A DNA stretch of 64,000 nucleotides from Acorus gramineus (taxonomy: Eukaryota > Streptophyta > Magnoliopsida > Acorales > Acoraceae): positions 3,861,747-3,925,746 of the forward strand of contig JAUJYN010000016.1 in assembly GCA_030737835.1 (NCBI GenBank), given 5' to 3'. Both the position numbers and the translations under genes were made by a program. The notes beneath the pieces are model-generated. The model was not told where the DNA came from, made no database searches, and saw only the letters and a program-made list of their open reading frames with translations. The first letter of the stretch is position 1; the number at the start of each line of letters is the position of its first letter. Below, piece after piece: positions 57,580 to 64,000 of this stretch.

Positions 57580-58127
57580 GTGTTTTAAATAGCGATCGGG
57601 ATATCAAGATCTCGGTTCGATATATCGATTTTGGGAGTGTAATCACTAAAATCGGGCAGTTATCGAAAAAATATCGATAGTTCCTTTTGCAGATGAAGAT
57701 ATCAACAAAAAGAAAAAAAATCGAAATAGAATAAGAATTAGATGAGAAGATTTCGGCTTAGCGGTTTCCATCGTTTAGCTTCATCATCTATATCTCTCCG
57801 GCAATCTCTCTCTCTCTCTCTCTCTTTCTTTTTCTTCCTTTCTTTGCGGCATCCATGGCGCCACCGCATCCTCTCTATTCTTTTTTAGGGTTTGGGAAGA
57901 GATAAGTCAAAGTGATGATCACATGACAATACTAATATGTTATTTTGTCCCAAAATTATCACCAAATCTAAAAAATGCACGTGCATTGTGTTACATATCA
58001 GTACTGACATGTTGTTTTAACTGAAACTTGGCAAATCGATTTAGCGTTCGATTTTTCGATATATCGTTCGATATATCGTTTTGACACCCAGATCGATATA
58101 TCAAAAAAATCGATATTTAAAACCTTG
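57580..58127. mobile_element. MITE with CGATATATCG subterminal repeats, probably Mutator-like
   Basis: Left end GTGTTTTAAATAGCGATC faces the complement of GATCGATATATC...CGATATTTAAAACCTTG at the right. Flanked by GTCAATACCA (57570-57579) and GTCAATATCA (58128-58137), one mismatch in 10. The ends contain CGATATATCG palindromes. The middle holds a CT microsatellite (57808-57827) and no long frame. Confidence 0.65.
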
Positions 58128-58345
58128 GTCAATATCATCAGTATCTAATAGGAGAGTGACATTTATACCTAATAATTAACTATGCAGTTTGATTCATATG
58201 CTTTGTAGTAGTTTGATTCATGGACTGTACAATTCAATACTGATTGATTGAACAAAACCAGCCCTCACTAGATTCAGACTCATAATCCACCATCCAATGT
58301 TTTCAATTAGGGTTAAAAGACATCAGAGACCAATGTTTCAAGAGT

Positions 58346-59960
58346 TCTGTTACACTCAGTATTTTTTACTGGTCCAAATGCAATCCACTGTATTAGAAAT
58401 TTTTTATATATCTAGAAAATGAAATCATTTAATTCATTGTAGTATATACTTCATTTTTTATAAAAATATATACTTCATTAAATGAGATATGTGTTTTTTT
58501 TTTTTTAAATTGAAAACATGTGCGATCTTTGTTTTGGATTGTAAAATGGATTGTGTGTAACATTTTTCATGTTTTAAAACAAGATCTCACCCATGCCATC
58601 CAATTTAACTGTCACCCATTTTGAATTTCAATTCAGTTTATCTTCAAAATCTAATGATATATAAAAAAAAAAGGAATTATAATGTTATGTACATGCACAT
58701 ATGAATGGCATTGGACAGAAAGACAAGAAAAAGAACCTCTCCCATAGGGTTGTTTTTATCTACACAAAAAATTTAGGGAATATAAAAAATAAAAGGGTTG
58801 AAATAAATACTTGGAATTAGTATTTCTTTAGACTGATTTGGCAAGGGGATAAATGGTGGAATAATGGGTAAATATAGAGATACGTGAGTGAGAGAAGTGC
58901 TTATCCCCGTTTGGTATAAAAAATAACTGAGATAAACTACGGACAGTTGTCCCAATCTTAAAATGAAAACAAGGATATTTTGTTCTACCTAAAGGCTGAT
59001 ATAGCATTTATCCTCACTTTTTTATCATAATTTTGACAAATGTAAATATGAACAAAATTGATGGATTTTTTATCCTTTAAAATTAAAACAATTTATCATC
59101 AAAACATTAATTCCTTGTCGAACTATCCCTAATTAATTAGTCATTAACCAATTTTAATCGTAAAATTACCATACCCATTGATTCCCATCTACCAGTAACA
59201 TTTCCCTCACACAACCACCCCCTTCACTCCTCAAGCAAGATGATTTGTACTAGTCGCCATTGTTGAAGATCCCATTCACATCAAAAACTGCACTCACGAT
59301 ACCCATTCAAAAATGGCAATTGCAATCGCAATGCGATCCTCACGGTTTAACCACTATCGGTTAACAAACATTTATTTGATAATGAATTCTCTTGAATTCT
59401 CACATGAATGCATCACCTAGATGCAAAGCAATTAACTATGTTCTTTGTGAATTAATGATTGGGTATGATTCTAATAATGGGTCATACACTTGGTTAATGA
59501 TGAAACGTGCAAATATAATAGATAAAAATTTAATAAAAAAGAAATGGAACAATACGAGTTAATCGACAAATCACAATGCCAGGTTATTATTTGTACATGG
59601 AAAAAATACTACTTAGCAAATATTTAAAACATGCAACTTATTAGCTATTAACTGAGTAAATTATTAATGAAATATATGAATTGTCAATGAATTCTTAAAA
59701 AAATTCATATGCAATTAAATATCTTTATTTCTAAATTTCACCAACTAACTTTCATCTCAGGGCCAGCGCTCTGAGCCCGCGATATGAACTGCTGTTGGGG
59801 CTCCTATGTTTGCTTGAGTCTCTAGGAATGTTATGATGGTCTATCATATTTTAGATTCGATCAGTGCTCTTATGAGTCATCAATGTGGGATTAAGATGTG
59901 GATAAAATTGTGACAGGAGATTGTAGGGATTGACAAGAATTGATGTAATTTGGCACTTAC
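58346..59960. repeat. Direct duplication, first copy (about 1.6 kb)
   Basis: From TGTTACACTCA to TTTGGCACTTAC. Matches 60020-61546 in order over the whole length with scattered changes and small indels. AT-rich; no supported gene. Confidence 0.85.
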
Positions 59961-59995
59961 TTTAGTCCTGATAATGATCATGATCAGGACTAAAG
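59960..59995. other. 36-bp near-perfect palindrome between the duplicated blocks
   Basis: CTTTAGTCCTGATAATGATC is followed by its near-complement ATGATCAGGACTAAAG. All but one central pair are complementary. It lies exactly at the end of the first 1.6-kb copy and is absent from the end of the second. Confidence 0.85.
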
Positions 59996-60019
59996 CAAAT
60001 CATGACGGGTGAGGACTCT

Positions 60020-61546
60020 TGTTACACTCATTACTTGATTTTTACTGTTCCAAATGCAGTCCATTATATTGGGAATATTTTATATATTTTATGAAATGAT
60101 ATCATTCAATTCATTATAGTACATACTTTACTTTTTATAAAAGTATATATTTCATTATACGTTGCATATGATTTGAAAAAAAAAAAAAACATGTGATCTG
60201 TGATTTGGACTGTAAAATAAGTTGTATTTAACATTTTTCTTGTTTTAAAATAAAATTTGGCTCATGCCATCCAATTTAACATTCACCTATTTTGAATTTC
60301 AATTCAATTTATTTTCAAAATTTGATGATGTAAAAAAGGAATTTAAATGTTACGGACATGCACATATGAATGACATCGGGCAAAAATATTGGAATTAGAA
60401 TTTTCTTGGGCTAGTTTGACAAGGGGATAAGTGATGGGATAATAAATAATTATGGAAATATGTGAGTCAGGATGACAGCTTAACCTTGTTTAGTATAAAA
60501 AAATAATCAAGATAAACTACGGAGAAAATTGTGATATTTTGTTCAATCTAAAAGTTGAGATGGCTTTTGTCTCTCCTTTTTATTTCAATTTTGATAAATG
60601 TAAATGTGAATAAGATTGATGGATTTTTTTATCTCATAAAATTAAAATAACTTATCATTAAAACCTTAACTATTTGCCAAACTAATTATATAGTCGTTAA
60701 CCGATTTTAATCATAAAATTAACATACCCCCATTGATTCCTCCCTACCATCAGCATTTCCCTCACACAACCACCCCCTTCACTCCTCAAGCAAGATCATT
60801 TTAACCCTGTCACCATTGTTGAAGATCTTCATCATTCACATCAAAAACTATACTAATGATACCCATTCGAAAATGGCAGTCACAATCGCAATGTGATCCT
60901 CATAGTTTAACCACTGTCGATTAGCGAACACTGGTTCGATAATGAATTCTCTTGGATTCCCACACGAATGCATCACCCAGATGCGAGGCAATTAACTATG
61001 TTTTTTTGCAAATTAATGATGGGATATGATCCTAATAACGGGTCATACATAGGCCTGTCACAAATAGGCCTAGTTAATTATGAAACGTGCAATTATGACA
61101 AGTAAAAATTGAATCAAAAGGAAGTGAATCAATACGAGTTAATCAAGGAATGGCAATGCTAGGTTATTATTTGCACATGGAAATAATACTACTTAGCGAA
61201 TATTTAAAACATGCAACTTGTTAGCTATTAATTGAGTAAATTATTAATGAAATATATGAATTGTTAATGAATTCTTAAAAAATTCATATGCAATTAAATA
61301 TCCTTATTTCTAAACTTCACCAACTCAATTTCATCTTGGAGGCCCCAACGCTCTAGCACACAATATGGATTGTTGTTGGGGCTCCTACAAATGTGCTTGT
61401 TGAGTCTCTAGGAATGTTATGATGGTCTATCATATTTTAGATCTGATTAGTGTTCTTCTGAGTTATCAATGAGGGATTAAGATACGGATAAAATTGTGAC
61501 AAGAGACCGTAGGGATTGCCAAGCATTGATGTAATTTGGCACTTAC
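60020..61546. repeat. Direct duplication, second copy (about 1.5 kb)
   Basis: Counterpart of 58346-59960. It is shorter by several small deletions. Confidence 0.85.
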
Positions 61547-61926
61547 TGAAAAGAGATAGAGCTTGTCATGCCTTGGCCAAGCATGATTATCATTAATAAA
61601 TCTATTCCATTGGTTATAAAAGCTTAATCTCATGTTGTTAATGAACATACAACTGTCCAAATTTCATGAAATTGCAAAGGAAACTACGGGGCTGTTTGGT
61701 TCAACTTTGATTCAGTACTTATACAACTTAAAGTTGAAAATCAGATAAAATTTTGTTTGATTAGGTGTCAAATAAGCTCATATGGGTTTCCTCGTTCAGA
61801 CATTTTTCCCAGCAATTATTCAGCCCATCGAAAGTCACTTATACGATTCGGATTCAGTGTTCAGCGATTCGTCCCCGAAGTGAAAATACCAAAGTGCCCC
61901 TGACTTCTAATGGTATTTACATAGGG

Positions 61927-61934
61927 TATATAAA
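61927..61934 (+). promoter_or_regulatory. TATA box of the right-end transcription unit
   Basis: GGGTATATAAACCC, followed about 30 bp later by a pyrimidine-rich, leader-like stretch (CTCCTCTCTCTCTCCTC). Confidence 0.5.
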
Positions 61935-61959
61935 CCCTCTTTCAACCAAACATTCTCCT

Positions 61960-62245
61960 CTCTCTCTCCTCACTTTGGCTGCGCCAATTTCACCATTTTC
62001 GAACTTTAAAAACGAACGACTTCTTCCTCTTCGAGCAGAGCCAGTTCTAACCCTTTTTCAACCCTATAATGGAAGAGTGTCACTTTGATGTTCTTCTGAA
62101 CTGATCCAGGCTCAGTCCGATCTGCTACATCCTCACGAAACACGAGCAGACTTTACGATCTCCCTCTCACCATCTCCAACGAATCTGCCGATTCTCTCCG
62201 ATCTGCTTCCTCCTCTTCGGATCGCCTCCCCAGCCAAAGATCTAG
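61960..62245 (+). other. Probable untranslated leader exon
   Basis: GC-richer, CT-rich segment ending at a good donor (GATCTAG|GTAAAA, intron from 62246). Short frames within it do not continue. The upstream flank at 61688 begins GGGGCTGTTTGGTTCAA, a transposon-end-like sequence. Confidence 0.4.
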
Positions 62246-63927
62246 GTAAAACCCACCACATCTCCTTGGATCATGTACTGATCCACAGATTTCGATGAAA
62301 AACTGTTTACGTTTTTATAGCGTATGAATGTATATATGTTGCATCGGGTGAAATGTGTGTGTTTTTTTTTTCTGTGGGTCGATCAGATGTGAAAGTTGGT
62401 GATTCATAGGTTTTTCAGTGCAAAACCTCATTTGTTCAAGTGGGATTGTCTTTGATTCTGATTTTATTGATTGGAGATGCATGGATTTGTGGTACCATAT
62501 CTCTCTTTCCGGGTCCCATGGGGATCAATCTGTTGCTTTTTCTTTGAAAAATAAAATATTGTTTCTTGATCTTTGAAGAAGTTAATTTGGGGTTAGGAAT
62601 TCCAAGATCATCTGCAAATGAATGTAGAACATGAATATCATTGCTGATATCAGCTGTTTTTTTCATATCATCTATCGATTATTGTTATAAAAGCAGCTTA
62701 GCACTATCCACAAAATGATGCAATTAAATTTGACCAATTCATAATTTGTGAGTTCTGAAAAATATTTTCATGCATGGATGGCTCTGACATGCACTTCCTG
62801 AAGGGTTTAACTTGCATTTCAGTTTGTGAAAAAATATACAGTTTTTAAATTAGAGACCTGTTTGGAATGTTACCAGTTATGGGTGATTTTTCCAGATGGT
62901 CCTGTCTTTCTAAGGACATTTTCACCACTTAACAGAAGCCAAATTGTATCCACAATGAGGTTATATACTATGTCTAATTATACCATTTTATAGGATGCCT
63001 CAAAATGCTGTTATTTTAATCTTCAGGGGACAAACTAATAAGCATATGTGAGTCTCATTGTTAAGCTTGATATTGTTAAATTGGCTGCATTCCATGGGGG
63101 TTTAGACATTCCCTGAGACTGAATATGAACTCTCTGCCACTTCATAAGCATTACCAAAGGCTATATGTTGTTATTCAAATGACTTGTAAAATCTTTAGTA
63201 GTTAGACATGCCTTGTAGCATTGGGGACTGACAAAAGTTAAGGTATATAAATCATGCTAATAAAATTAGATTTTGTGTCTTTATCAAGTGTTTGCTAAGG
63301 AATTTTTTTTTTGAACATCAAAGTTATGGATGAGTTTTTATCAAAATTATTCAATATCAGTCCTAAGTAGGGGAGAATGGGATGGCCTTATAGTGGAGTC
63401 ATGTAATAGTTGGGTATGAGTCTTTGTCAAAGTTATTCAACATCAAAGCTATTCTGTTAGAACCCGGGTGCTTGGTCCTTCATGATGGGACTTCATTTTT
63501 ACCCACACAAGTGGGATCTGTCCCCACTGACTATTTTTGGTATCCCTAGTGCTATCATTCTCCCTTTTATATATCAGCTAAAAAAAAACCCCTCATATCA
63601 TACTTGCATCATGGTCTACTGGATATACATGTGTTTTTTGAATTTGATATATTAAAAGTTACCTGTCCTTGTTGAACATGTGTTAGAACAATTCAAAATC
63701 TCCCCCAATATCAAGAAAAGAAAAAAACTAGGGAATTATTATTTGATTGATTCGATTGACTTGATCATGTGAGACAATGGATTTAAGTTAATGGAATCAA
63801 GTAACTTAAATCCCTGTAATTATTTGTATCTTTTAGGTAATGGATATTTTCTTTAAGTGATATTTGATTGATTTGATTGAACCACATGATTAAGTAACTT
63901 AAATCCCTATAATTATTTGAATTACAG
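62246..63927 (+). other. Probable long intron
   Basis: AT-rich DNA without supported coding exons between the donor at 62246 and the acceptor TTACAG ending at 63927. Another coding exon could be hidden. Confidence 0.35.
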
Positions 63928-64000
63928 GCTTATCCCGATGCGAAACAGTTTCGATACAAACCTCTTCCTCATGCCGATGAGATGGAACAATTGTTTAGGG
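63928..64000 (+). CDS. Partial exon, possible Myb/SANT-like domain protein
   Basis: After TTACAG the only open frame to the window end reads AYPDAKQFRYKPLPHADEME followed by QLFR. A Pro-x-Ala-x-x-Phe/Trp-Arg, Lys, then Asp-Glu/Leu spacing is seen at the end of Myb/SANT-like domains in plant LIMYB and PIF/Harbinger-associated proteins. The preceding tryptophan-rich part is not found in the window. The fragment is too short for a firm call. Confidence 0.3.

Noticed and set aside
1-64000. CRISPR arrays, bacterial operons, phage or organelle genome segments
   Set aside because: No regularly spaced repeats of that type; gene structure with GT-AG introns and LTR elements is plant nuclear.

Overview
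The window is plant nuclear DNA. It contains a complete nine-exon chlorophyllide a oxygenase gene (chlorophyll b synthesis), a three-exon organellar circularly permuted GTPase gene, and a dense load of plant LTR retrotransposons, LINEs, SINEs and small DNA transposons. Introns are GT-AG and mostly 90-600 bp. I see nothing bacterial, organellar or viral in layout. The species cannot be fixed from the sequence; an angiosperm is the safe call.

Layout. 1-4047: a Ty3/gypsy retrotransposon with exact 5-bp target duplications, lacking RNase H and integrase, with a Mutator-like element inserted in its gag region. 4537-4786 (-): first exon of a TLC-domain membrane protein gene whose remaining exons are not seen. 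5-6.7 kb: AT-rich spacer. 6.7-22.2 kb: a nest of large LTRs. 22.2-24.2 kb: decayed Ty1/copia remnant. 24.5-25.1 kb: 3' end of a LINE. 25.79-29.41 kb: CAO gene (+), with a 5S rRNA-headed SINE in intron 7. 30.2 kb: a second SINE. 31.82-32.16 kb (-): small four-CxxC zinc-ribbon gene. 32.4-33.8 kb: two MITEs. 34.1-36.2 kb: 5' half of a LINE. 37.1-39.7 kb: chimeric, internally duplicated LTR. 39.7-46.2 kb (-): Ty1/copia element with a MITE in its pol region and a large solo LTR in its 5' LTR. 46.86-50.28 kb: a solo LTR containing another large solo LTR. 51.53-57.03 kb (-): BPG2-like GTPase gene with a hAT element in intron 1. 57.6-61.5 kb: MULE-like MITE and a 1.6-kb direct duplication. 61.9-64.0 kb (+): TATA box, leader exon and a truncated coding exon of a possible Myb/SANT-like gene.

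The most interesting item is one LTR family, with five copies here called A (6783-9411, -), D (13293-17070), E (18405-22168), B (43412-46090) and C (47487-50049). A, B, C and E are solo LTRs of 2.6-3.8 kb with perfect 5-bp target duplications, and each sits inside another LTR. All five carry a 36-nt exon-like module between CAG and GTGAGT, followed within about 35 nt by a two-stem hairpin. The outer stem of that hairpin differs completely between the A/B/C and D/E subfamilies yet stays paired. This looks like a conserved structured, spliced, non-coding RNA architecture inside an LTR. The 5S-rRNA-headed SINE in CAO intron 7 is the second notable item.

The true genes are unrelated single genes (chlorophyll b synthesis, organellar ribosome/translation GTPase, zinc-ribbon, TLC protein) separated by repeats. 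No operon-like or pathway cluster is present.
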